This document shows positions 10,501 through 22,500 of a DNA stretch of 64,000 bases, one piece after another. The translations under genes were made by a program, and so were the position numbers. Below the pieces are notes generated by a model. The model was not told the DNA's origin and made no database searches. It worked only from the letters and a program-made list of their open reading frames with translations. The stretch is from JAHRAW01 sp963693025 (lineage in GTDB: Bacteria > Pseudomonadota > Gammaproteobacteria > Arenicellales > Poriferihabitantaceae): positions 310,001 to 374,000 of the forward strand of contig OY843749.1 of the NCBI GenBank assembly GCA_963693025.1, in the 5' to 3' direction. How positions within the stretch are numbered: the first letter of the stretch is position 1; each line of letters opens with the position of its first letter.

Positions 10501-13500
10501 CGGAATCGCCTTCGTCCACGGTCAGCGTGGGCTCGGAAATCACCACACCGGGCGTGTCGTCGTCGGTCACGCTCACCATCACATCGCCGACGGTGACGGC
10601 GGCGCCGTCGTATTCCGCATCCGCGCTGGCAGCCGTGTGCGTGATGCGGGTGCTGTCGTTGACGATGTTGTCGTCATCGACGCCGGTGACGGTGACCGAC
10701 TGCGGCACATTCCAAGCGGCGACGGTGAAGGTCAGCGCGCCGGAGACGGTGGCGATGGCGGTGGCGCCACTTGCCGGCGTCACCGTCACATCAGCGCTCG
10801 GCTGAGTGCCCAAGACCAAGGTGTAGGTCGCGGTGGCGTTTTCTATCAAGGGCAGCGTGCTCACGGAAAGGTTGACGCCGACCGTATCGTCGTCGGTGAC
10901 GGTGACCGTCACGGCGGCGGCGGTGGCGATGCCGTTGTAACCGCTCACCGCGTGGGTGATGCTAACCGTCGCGTCGTCGTCGTCGCCGTCCGCCACGCCG
11001 GTCACGGTCACCGTCTGCGGCATATTCCAGTTGCCGGCGGCGGCGGTAAAAATCAGCGCGCCGGAGACGGTGGCGATGTCGGTGTCGGTGCTGGCAGGCG
11101 TCACGGTCGCATCACCGCCGCCACCCGGTGCGGAAGTCAACACGATGGTGTAGGTGCCGTCGCCGTCTTCGTCAATCGTCAGGGCGGGCGTGTCAACCAT
11201 CACCGCCGCCATGCCGTCGTCGTTGACCGCCACCGTCACACCCGCCGCGCCTGCGCCGGCGTAATCCGAAGAGCCCACGCTCACGCCGACCGCATTGCTA
11301 ATCAAAACCGACTCGTCAACCGCATCATCATCCGCCACGCCGCCGACCGAAACCGTCTGCGGCATATTCCAGTTGGAGTCGTCAAACACCAGCGCGGTAG
11401 TGATGACATTGACCGCATCAAAATCGGCGCTACTCGGCGTCACACTCACCACGCCGGCGCTCGGCGCGGAAGTCAGCGCCACGGTGTAAGTGACGGTAAC
11501 GCCTTCATCCACGCTCAGCGTGGTCGGGACAATCGTCACCCCAACGCTGTCGTTTTCGGTAATCCTGACCCTCACAAAGGCGGCGGTGACGCTGTCGTAG
11601 TCCGCCCCGGCGACCGCGTGGGTGATTTGGATGTCGGCATTGGTGACCGCATCGTCATCCTCGCGGACGATGAGGGTAATCGCCTGCGGCGTATTCCAGT
11701 TGCCGGCGGTGTCGGTGAAAGTCAGCGCGCCGGGGCTGAGCGTCAAGTCGCCGCCCGCGGGAATGCTCGGCGTAATCATCACATCGCCACCGAGCGGCGC
11801 GGAAGTCAGCGCCACGGTATAAGTGTCGGTGCTGGCGCCTTCTACCACAGTCACGAAGGCGGCGGAAATCATCACCGAAGCGGTCTCGTCGTCAATAACG
11901 GTCACCGCCACATCATCGGCGGTGTTGCCGGCGTAACTCACACCGCTAACCGCATGCATGATGGTGGCGGTGGCGTCGACGGCGTCATCGTCCGCAACAC
12001 CGGTGACGGTCACCGTCTGCCGCGTGTTCCAGTTGGCGGTGGTGAAGGTCAGGGCGCCGGAGACGGTGGCGGCGGCGGGCGGGACGCTGGTCGGCGTCAC
12101 TATCACATTACCGCCCGGCACCGTATACAACGCCACGGCGTAAAAGGCGGTCGCGCCCTCGCCCACGTCCAGCGTGGCGTGGGAGATGGCAACCCCCGGC
12201 GTCGGGTCGGTCAGCGTGGCGGTGGCGCTGGGCGCGGGGCTCAGCGGCGCACGGCTCTCGGCGGCGGTGCCTTCATTGAATATCATTTCGTCCAGCGTCA
12301 GCGTCAGTTCCTCGTCCGGCGACTCGGTCACGCCGTCCAGCGCAATCGGCAACCTGACTTCGCCGGTGGTTTCACCGACCGGGATAGAAGTGGAGACAGG
12401 GGCGCCGTAGTCGGCGGCGTCCGCCGGATTGCCGCCGCTGCCCGCCACGCTCGCCGCGAAAGTTACCGGACCCGACAGCGTGGTGGAAACAAGCGGCGTC
12501 ACCGTGGCGACGAAGACGGCATCGTCACCCTCGCGCACCGCGCCCGCCGGCGAGGCGAGCGCAACCGTCGGCAAGTTGCTCGGCGTAATCTCGCCGCTAA
12601 TCGCGCGCTCGGTGAAACTGATTCTGTAATCACCGGCGGCGCTACCACTCAAGCCCGTAATGGTGAAGGTAAAGCCTTCGTAGCCCTCGGCGATGTCGTC
12701 CAAACGCACATTGAGCCTCTGCCTGACCGAGGTGTCGCCGGGGTTGAAGGTATGCCGGAACGTGGAGGAAGCCAACGGGACGCTGCTGCTGAGGGCGGTA
12801 ATCAAGTCGCTCGCCGCGCCGGCGGCGCCGGCGACGCCGGAAACCTCCACGGTAACGGTCAGTATTTCGCCGGCGGTGGGCGCGGTGTTCAGGGTGATGT
12901 CGTAACTCACGCCCGGCGCCACGCCGCTTCCGATGTCTCGTTCATCCACCTGAAAGCCGGGGCGCGTAGTGTCGTCGTCAATCCCTGAGCGGTTAAAGGG
13001 GTCGTTGTCCACGACCCGCGCAATACTAACCGTCGGCGGCGCTTGCTCTATGGTGACGCTGAACGTCAGGCTGGCGGTATCGTCGGCGGCGGTGTTGATG
13101 TCGCTGTCGGCGGCGGTGTAGGTCAGCGAGACGGCGGTGGCGGCGGTGGTCGGTCTGCCGCTCAATACGCGCGTGGTGTCGTCAAAACTCAAGCCCAACG
13201 GAATGTCCCCGGTGGGCGTCAGCGTGTAGATGGTGTCGCCGTCTCCGGGGGTGGCGGGAGCAACCACCGGCAACGTCAAGGCGGTGATAGGCGTGCCGGC
13301 GATGTAACTCTGGTCGTCCACCGACTCACCGGAGGCGAAAGCCGGGGCGCCGGTGTCGGCAATTTCGTCGTCGGCAACCGTTACAACCACATCGTCGGCG
13401 GTGACGCCGACATAAGTGCCGCCGTCGGTCACCGCGTGGATAATCGTGGCGGTCTCGTCGTCGGTATCCGTATCATCGGCGGCGGCGACCGACACATCTT

Positions 13501-16500
13501 GCGCGGTCGACCAGTTGCTGCTGTCAAACGTCAATGCGCCGGTTGTTACCGTAACGCCGTGGGTCGCCGTGCCGCCACTCACACTCGGCGTCACCGTCAC
13601 CGTCGCGTCCACACCGGGGTCGGTCGCCAGCACGACGGTGTAATCGCCGCTGTCGCCTTCGGTGACGCTCAGCGCGCTCGCCGAAACGGTGACCGCGGGG
13701 GTGTCGTTGTCGGTGATGGTGATGGTGGCGGTGGCGGTGGCGGAATCAATCGTCAGGTTCGGAACGGTATTCGCATTCGCAATAGCGCTAATCGCAACCG
13801 TGAAGGTCTCGTCACTTTCGATCAGCACATCATCAACAATCGAAATGGCGAAGCATCCGGGCTGACTCCCCACAACGACCGAACTTGGCGCGCCAACGAC
13901 AAAACCGGACACGCTCCCGTAGTCCTGGGGGCTGGTGGCGAAGGCGGTGCCGGTGCCGTCGGCAGTGGTCACTTCCACCCAGAAATCACCGGCAACCGTC
14001 GCGCCGAGTGTCGGCAGGGTTATGTCCAGGCACACTTCCACAAGCCCAGCGCTCTCCGTCACCGTGTAGGCGGTCGGGCTAAAGCCCACGGCAACGCGCT
14101 CGCGGATGGTCACCGGCAACACGGCGGTGACAGAGGCGTAGCCCGCGCTCGCGCCGGTGGCGGTGTGGGTAATAGTGACGGTGTCGTCCGTCATGTCGGT
14201 ATCGGCGGCGGCGGTCACGCTGACGGTCTGCAAATCGTTCCAAGTCGTGGTGGTGAAAGTCAGCGCACCACTGGGCAACAACGCCGCGCCGCCATCGGCG
14301 AGGGTCAGCGTCAAGTCGTGGTTCGCTACGGCAACGCTCGGCGTGACGGTCACATCGCTCGCCGGTTGCGTGCTCAGTCGCACGGTGTAGAAGTCGCTAC
14401 GGTCTTCGCTCACGGTGAGCGCGGTCGGGGCAATCACCACCGCCGGCGTTACCGGGTTGATGGTGACGGTGAAGGTCAGGCTGGCTTCGTCCGACGCGCC
14501 GGTGGTGAGGTCTTCGTCGGCGGCGGTGTAGGTCAGTGTAACCGTCGTCGCCGCCGCCACCGTGTTCGGCGTGCCGCTCAAGGCGCGCGTGGTGTCGGTG
14601 AAACTCAAGCCCGCGGGGATGTCCGTCTGCGGCGTCAGCGTATAGGTGATGTCGCCGTTGCCGGGGGTGCCGGCATCCACTTCGGGCAGCGTCAAGTCGG
14701 CGATTTGTGTGCCGGCGGTGTAGGTCTGGTCGTCCACCGACTCGCCGGCGGCGAAAGCCGGGGCGGTGTCGGTGTCGTCGTCGGTGATGGTTACGGAGGC
14801 GTAGCCGCCGGACAAGCCGGAGCCGAGGGGCGCGTCGGGGATCAGCGCCGTGTTGGGCGGCACCGCCTGCCCCGGCAGGAAGTCGGACACGATGCCAAAG
14901 GTCTCGTCCCCTTCCACCCGCGTGTCGTCCGTAATCGGCACGACCACCGTGTAAGTGCGGGTCGCGTTGCTGAACGGACCGACCGACTGGTTGAGGAGCG
15001 CCGTGAAATCGCTCCCCGCCGTCGCCGTGTCGCCGCTCAGTACGTGCGTGGTGACGCCAATGGAGAAATCGCTCCGGTAGATGGTGTCGCCGTCCGGCAC
15101 AGCCAACTCCAGCGTAACCGTTACTCCGCCGTCTTCCTCGCCGGCGGTGTAAGCGGCGGCTGACCACTGCACGGTCAACGGGTCGTCATCCTGAATCTCC
15201 ACCGTGGCGATGGCGGTGGCTGCGTCAATCGCCACCGCAAAGTCGGAAGCGCCCGCGTCCGGCGTCAGCGTGAGCGTGAAGGACTCGCTGTTCTCGATGA
15301 GCGCATCTTGCGTGATGAAGACGCTGAAACAATCGCGCCGTGGCAGTTGCCCTTGGCTGAAAATCAGAGTGTCGCTGACCGCCGTGAAATCGCCCGCCTC
15401 GGCGGTGCCGACGACGCTGCTCACCGTCACCCGCGCATTACCCGGTGGCATTGTGCCGCTCAGCGGCGGGACGGTTACCACTGCGCACACCTGAAATCCC
15501 CCCACATCCTCGCGCTCGGTGTAACTGACTCGCTCAAACCCGACAGTCACCGTCTGCACCGTCATCGTGAAGGTCAGCGCGGCTTCGTCGCTGGCGGCGG
15601 TGATGGCGTCGCTGTCGGCGGCGGTGTAGGTCAGCGTGACCGCCGCCGTCGTCGCCGCGCTCGGCGTGCCGCTCAAAACGCGCGTGGCGTCGGTGAAACT
15701 CAAGCCCGCGGGCAAACCCGACGTCAGCATGTAGGTGATGGCGCCGTTGCCGGTGCCGGCATCAACGGCGGGCAAGGTCACGGCAACCGGCAAGCCCACG
15801 AGGTAGTTCTGGTCGTCCACCGTCACGCCGGTGGCGAAAGCCGGCACGCTGTCGGCGCGGTCGTCGTCGGTCACCACCACCACCGGCGCGGCGCGCGTGT
15901 CGCTGACACCGCCGGACAGCGTGTGCGTGAGGGTCGTGCGCTCGTCAATGTCGTTGCCATCGTCGGCGGCGGCGCTGACGCTGACCGTCTTCGCCGTATT
16001 CCAGTCGGCGGCGGTGAAGGTGAGCGCGGTGGCGGTGGCGGTCACATCCGGCGCCAGCGTCAAGTCCGCATTGGGGGCGTCAAACGCCGCGGTCACCGTC
16101 AACACCTCCCCGGCGGCGGGGGCGGCGGTCAGTTCCACGGTGTACACGGCGCTGCCCTCTTCCGCGACCGCCAGCGTGGCGGGCGCAATCGCCAGCGTCG
16201 GCGCCGCCGGCGGATTCACGGTAACCGCGAATTCAAGGCGGGCTTCGTCGCCGTCCGCGTCGGTGGCGGTGTAGGTCAGGGTGACTGCGGGCGTGACTTC
16301 GGCGGTCGGCGTGCCGGTCAAGGCGCGGTTGGTGTCGTCGAAGGTCAAACCCGGAACGGCGGCGGTGTCCAGCGTGTAGGTGGTCGCGCCGTTGCCGGCG
16401 GTGGCGACTGCGGGCAGCGTCAGGTCGGCGATTTGCGTGTCGACGGTGTAGGTCTGGTCTTCCACCGACTCGCCGGTGGCGAACGCCGGGTCGTTGTCGG

Positions 16501-19500
16501 TGTCGCCGTCGGTGACCGTCACCACGACATCATCGGCGGTGGTGACGCCGGTGTAGCCGGCAACCGCGTGGCTAATCGTGGCGGTCTCGTCGCCGCTGTC
16601 GTCATCGCTCACCGCCGTTAGCGTCACCGTCTGCGCCGTGTTCCACGCGCCCGCCGCGAAGGTCAGCGCGTCCGAAGTCGACACGGCGTCGATGTCGTCG
16701 CTGGTCGGCGTCACCGTCACCGCGCCGCCGGGGTCGGTGGTCAGCGTGACGGTGTAGGTGTCGGTGTTGCTCGCGCCTTCGGCAATCGTCAGCGTGGTCG
16801 GGGCAATCACCACCGACGGCATCAGGTTCACGGTGACCGCGAAGGTCAGGCTGGCGGTATCGCCGGCGGTGGTGTTGATGTCGCTGTCGGCGGCGGTGTA
16901 GGTCAGCGTGATTGCCGTCGGCGTTGCGGCGGTGGGTCTGCCGCTCAATACGCGGGTGTCGGCGTCAAAGGTCAAGCCGGCAATGGCGGCGGTGTCCAGC
17001 GTGTAGGTGACAGTGCCGTCTCCGGTGGCGGTGGGCAGCGTCAGGACGGCGATGGCTGCGTTGGCGATGTAGGTCTGGTCGTCCACCGTGTTGGCGAAAG
17101 CCGGGACGGCGTTGTCGGGGAGGTCGTCGTCGGCAACCGTTACGACCACACTATCGGCGGTGGCGCTCGCATCGGGGTAGCCCGCCACCGCGTGGCTAAT
17201 CGTGGCGGTCTCATCGTCGGCGTCCGCATCATCGGCGGCGGCGGCGACGGACACGGTTTGCGCGGTTGACCAGTTGTTGGTGTCAAAGAGCAACGCGCCG
17301 CTTGGGGTGGCGCTTATACCGTGTCCGCTACCGCCCACGGTCGGCGTCACCGTCACCATCGCGCCCGCACCCGGGTCAGTCGCCAGCGCCACCGTATAAG
17401 TGCCGGTGTCGCCCTCCGGCACGGTCAGCGCGGTCTCGCTAATCAGCACACCGGGCACGACATTGACCGTCACGCTGAACGTCAGGCTGTCGGTGTCGCC
17501 GGCGGCGGTGTTGGTGTCGGCATCGGCGGCGGTGTAGGTCAAGGTCACCACCACCGCCGCATTGGCGGGCATGCCGCTCAACATACGCGTGGCGGCGTCA
17601 AACGCCAAGCCCGCCGGAATGTCCGCCACCGGTCCCAGCGCATAGGTCGGGCTGCCGCCATTGGCGTCGCCGGCGGTGGGCAGCGTCAGGACGCGGATGG
17701 GTCTGAGGGCATCGTAAGTCTGGTCGTCCACCGACACACCGGCGGCGAAAGTCGGGGCGATGTCCATCGTGGTGTCGGTAACCGTAACCACCAAGTCGGC
17801 GCTACTGACGCCGTTGCTCACCGCGTGGCGAATGACGGCGGTCTCGTCGGCGAACTCCAAGTCGTTAGCGGCGGCGTCGACGGTGACGGACTGCGGGTCG
17901 TTCCAGGTGCCGGCGTCAAAGGTCAATGCGCTTGTTGAGGTGAGCGTGACGCCGTGTCCGCCACCGCCCACGCTCGGCGTCACCGTCACCGTCACCCCCG
18001 CGCTCGGCGCGCTCGCCAGCGCCACGGTGTAAGTGCCGCTCGCGCCTTCGGCAACCGTCAACGCGGTTGGAACAAACACCACCGGCGTGGACTCAACCGT
18101 CACGGCGAAGGTCAGGCTGGCGGCGTCGTTGTCCGCGTCGGTGGCGGTGTAGGTCAGCGTCATCACCGCCGCCACCGCGCTCGGCATGCCGCTCAATACG
18201 CGCGTGTTGGCATCAAACGCCAAGCCCGCCGGAATGCTCGCGCCGGGTGTCAGCGTGTAAGTCAGCCCGCGGTTGCCTAAGGTGGCGGCGGGCAGCGTCA
18301 AGGCGACCACGGTGTTCGTGTTGTAGGTCTGGTCGGGCACCGTCTCGCTGAAAGTCGGCACGGTGTCGAGAACATCGTCATCCCACACCGTCACCACGAC
18401 ATCATCGGCGGTGGTGACGCCGGCATAACCGACCACCGCGTGGCTAATCGTGACGGTCTCGTCAATTGCATTCGTATCCTCGGCGGCGGTGATAGTAACC
18501 GTCTGCGCCACATTCCACGCGCCCGCCGCAAAGGTCAGCGCGCCGCTGGGCTCAAGGCTGACGCCGAGCGCGGCGTCGAAAGTTGGCGTGACGGTGACAT
18601 CGCCGCCGGGGTCAGAGTTCAGTTCCACGGTGTAGGTGTGGGTGTCGCTGTCTTCGTCAACCGTCAGCGCGGTCGGGCTGGTTATGACCAGGGCGACATC
18701 GTCATCCTCAATCGTGATGGTGGCGGTGGCGGGGTTGAGGATGCCGGTGTTGCCGAGACCCGGCGGCGCCGTCAGCGTGAGCGTAAAAGTCTCGTCGCCC
18801 TCGTCAATTTGGTCGTTGGTGATGCCGACCGCAAAACATTCGCGCCGCCGGGCGTCGCCAAATGGACCGACCACCTGATTGCCGATGGCGGTGTAATCGC
18901 TGCCGTCGGCGGTGCCGGCGACGCTGTTCACATGCAACGAGAACGTGTAGTCAAGCGGCAGACTCAACGGCGGAATAGTCACCGCCACGCAGACCTGAAA
19001 CTGCCCGACATCCTCGCGCCGAGTATACAAATCCGAATCCATTTCAAAGCCCACGGTGGCGCGTTCATAAATCGTCACCGGCAAGTCGGCGGTGGCGGGG
19101 AGGGTGTAGTTCGCGCCGCTGGCGGTGTGGGTGATGGTGACGGTGTCGTCGGTGTCGTCGTCCCCGTCAATGCCGGCGGCGACGGTGATGGATTGCGGCT
19201 CGTTCCAGTTGGCATTGGTGAAAGTCAGCGCATCTCCCGCCGCCAGCGTAACGCCGTCTCGGTTGAGCGCCAGGTTGTGGTTCGTTGCGGCGATGTCCGG
19301 CGTGACGGTCACATCGGCGGGCGGCTGCGCCATCAACGCCACCGTGTAGCGGTTGTGGCTGTCTTCGGACACGGTCAACGCCGTCGGGGCAATCACCACA
19401 ACCGGTGCGGGGTTCACGGTGACCGCAAAGGTCAGGCTGCTGGTGTCGGTGGCGTCGGTGTTGCCGTCTTCGTCGGCGACGGTGTAGGTCAGCATCACCA

Positions 19501-22500
19501 CCGCCGTCGTCGGGGCGTTCGGCGCGCCGCTCACTACTCGCGTCATATCGTCAAACGTCAAACCGGCGATGACAGTGGAGATGTCCGGCGTCAGCGTGTA
19601 GGTCAGGTCGCCGTTGCCGAGGGTGGTGGCGGCAACCTCCGGCAGCGTCAGCGCGGGAATGGCGGCGGTGGCGGTGTAGGTCTGAGCGTCCACCGACTCG
19701 CCGGCGGCGAAAGCCGGGGCGGTGTCGCGGTCATTGTCGGCGACCGTCACCACCAAATCGGCGGCGGTGACGTTGCCGTAGCCGAGCACCGTATGGCTAA
19801 TCGTGGCGGTGTCGTCGACGAAGTCCAAGTCGTCTTCGGTGGCGGTAACGGTGACCGTCTGCGTCGTGTTCCATTCCGTGGCGGCAAAAGTCAGCGCGTC
19901 CGGAGTCGGCACTTTCGCGGTGTTGTCGCTCCTCGGCGTCACCGTCACCGCCCCGCCAGGGTCGGTGGTCAGCGTGATGGTGTAAGTGTCGGTGCTGGCG
20001 CCTTCGGCGACGGTCAGCGTGGTCGGCATAACCACCGCCGCCGGCGCGATTTCCACCGTGACCGCGAAAGTCAGGCTGGCGGTGTCGGCGGCATCGGTGT
20101 TGATGTCGCTGTCGGCGGCGGTGTAGGTAAGCGTGACGGTGACCGCGGCGGCGATGGTGTTCGGCGTGCCGCTCAATACGCGCGTGGTGTCGTCGAAACT
20201 CAAGCCCGCCGGAATGTCCGCCTGCGGCGTCAGCGTGTAGGTGATGTCGCCGTCTCCGCTGTTGGGGTCAACCTCCGGCAGCGTCAGGTCGGGGATTTGC
20301 ATGTTGGCGGTGTAGGTCTGGTCGTCCACCGGGGCGGCGGTGGCGAAAGCCGGGGCGGAGGTGTGGGCAATCTCGTCGTCGGTGACCGTTACGATTACAT
20401 CGGCGGCGGTGATGCTGGTATAAGCGCCGCCGCCGACCACCGCGTGGCTGATGGTGGCGGTTGCGTCGTCGGTGTCCGCGTTGTCTTCGGTGGTGGCGAC
20501 GATTACGGACTGCGCGGTGCTCCAGTTGCTGTTGTCAAAGGTCAACATGCCGCTTGGGGTGATGCTTACGCCGTGGTTCGCCGTGCCACTGCTCACACTC
20601 GGCGCAACCGTCACCGTCACGCCTGCCCCCGGCTCGGTCGCCAGCGCCACCGTGTAAGCGCCGTTGTCGCCCTCCGGCACGGTCAGCGCGCTCTCGCTAA
20701 TCAGCACACCCGCTACGGCGGTGACCGTCACGCTGAATGTCAGGCTCGCTTCGTCGCTTGCGCCGATGGTGATGTCGGCATCGGCGGCGGTGTAGGTCAA
20801 GGTCACATCCGCCGGCATATTCGCGGGCGTGCCACTCAACACGCGCGTGGCGTCGTCGAAGGTCAAGCCCGCGGGAATGTCCGTCTGCGGCGTCAGCGTG
20901 TAGGTGATGTCGCCGTTGCCGGCGTTGGCGGGGTCAACCGCGGGCAACGTCAAGGCGGGGGTGATGGGGTCGAGGGCGGTGTAAGTCTGGTCAGGCACCG
21001 GCAAGTCGGCGGCGAGGAAAGCCGGGGCGGTGTCGGTGTCGTTCTCGGTGACCGTGACCACCACATAGGTGAACGTGACGTTGCCGTAGCCGACCACCGC
21101 GTGGTTAATCGTGGCGGTCTCGTCGTTGGTGAAGTCCGCATCGTCTTCGGCGGCGGCGACGGATACATCTTGCGCGGCGTTCCAGTTGTTGCTGTCAAAC
21201 GTCAACGCGCCGATGGTCAGCGTAACGCCATGGTCTGCCGTGCCACCGCCCACACTCGGCGTCACCGTCACCAACCCACTCGGCGCGGTCGCCAGCGCCA
21301 CGGTGTAAGCGCCGCTAACACCTTCGGCAACGGTCAGAGAGGTTGGGTCAAACACCACCGCCGGCGCGATCGGCGCGGGGTTCACCGTAACCGCAAAAGT
21401 CAGGCTATCTTCATCGCTTGCGCCGGTGTTGTTGTCGTCGTCGCGCACGATGTAGGTCAGGCTAACCGCCGCCACCTGCGTGGTCGGTCTGCCGCTCACT
21501 ATGCGCGAGGTCTCGTCGAAGGTCAAACCGGGCACGGCGGTGGCGATGTCCGGTTCCAGTGCGTAGGACGCGGGGGCGTCGCCGAGGTCGGTAGCCACCG
21601 GCAGCGTCACATCAACCATCACGCCGACGGTGTAGGTCTGGTCGTCCACCGATTCGGCGTCGGCGAAAGCCGGGGTCATGTCGTCGCCGTCGTCAACCGT
21701 CACCACCAAGTTGCCGGTGGTGACGCCGGTATAGCCGACCACCATGTGGCTGATTGTGGCGGTCTCGTCGGCGGTGTCCGGCGGCGCATCATCGGCGGCG
21801 GCAACGGTGACGGACTGCGCGTTGCTCCAGTTGCTACTGCCAAACGTCAATGCGCTTGATGTCACCGTGACGCCATGGTCGGCTGCGCTGCCTTGCACAT
21901 CCGGCGTCACCGTCACATTGCCGTCCGGATTGGTCGTCAGCACGATGGTGTAAGTGCCGGTGGCGCCTTCGGTGACGAGCAACGCGCTCGGAGCAAACAC
22001 CAGCGCCGGCTCAGGGTTCACGGTGACCGCAAAAGTCAGGCTGGCTTCATCGCCGTCTTCGTCCGTTGCCGTGTAGGTCAAGGTGACCGACGATGCGACA
22101 CGGGTCGGCGTGCCGCTCAGTTCGCGCGTGCCGTCAAACGTCAAACCGGGAACGGTGGCGGTCAAGTCCGGCATCAGCGCATAGGTCAGGTCGCCGTTGC
22201 CGTCGGTGACGGCGGGCAGGGTCAAATCAACCGTGTCGCCGACGGTGTAGGTCTCGTCGGATTGTGTGAGCGTCCCGAAAGTCGGTTGCGTGTCGGGGGT
22301 GATGTCGTCAACCGTCACCACGACATCGGCGGCGGTGACGCTACCGTAGCCGTCAACCGCATGGCTAATCGTCACGGTCTCGTCGCCGCTGTCCTCATCT
22401 TCGGCGGCGTCGACGGACACATTTTGCGCAACGCTCCAGTTGCTGCTGTCAAACGTCAACGCGCCGGTGGTCAGCGTGACGCCGTGGTCGCTTACATCAC

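Noticed and set aside
6006..12202. Regular 326-bp spacing as a CRISPR-like or satellite array
   Set aside because: The period is a protein-module length, the reading frame is kept throughout, and the conserved parts fall on beta-strand motifs.
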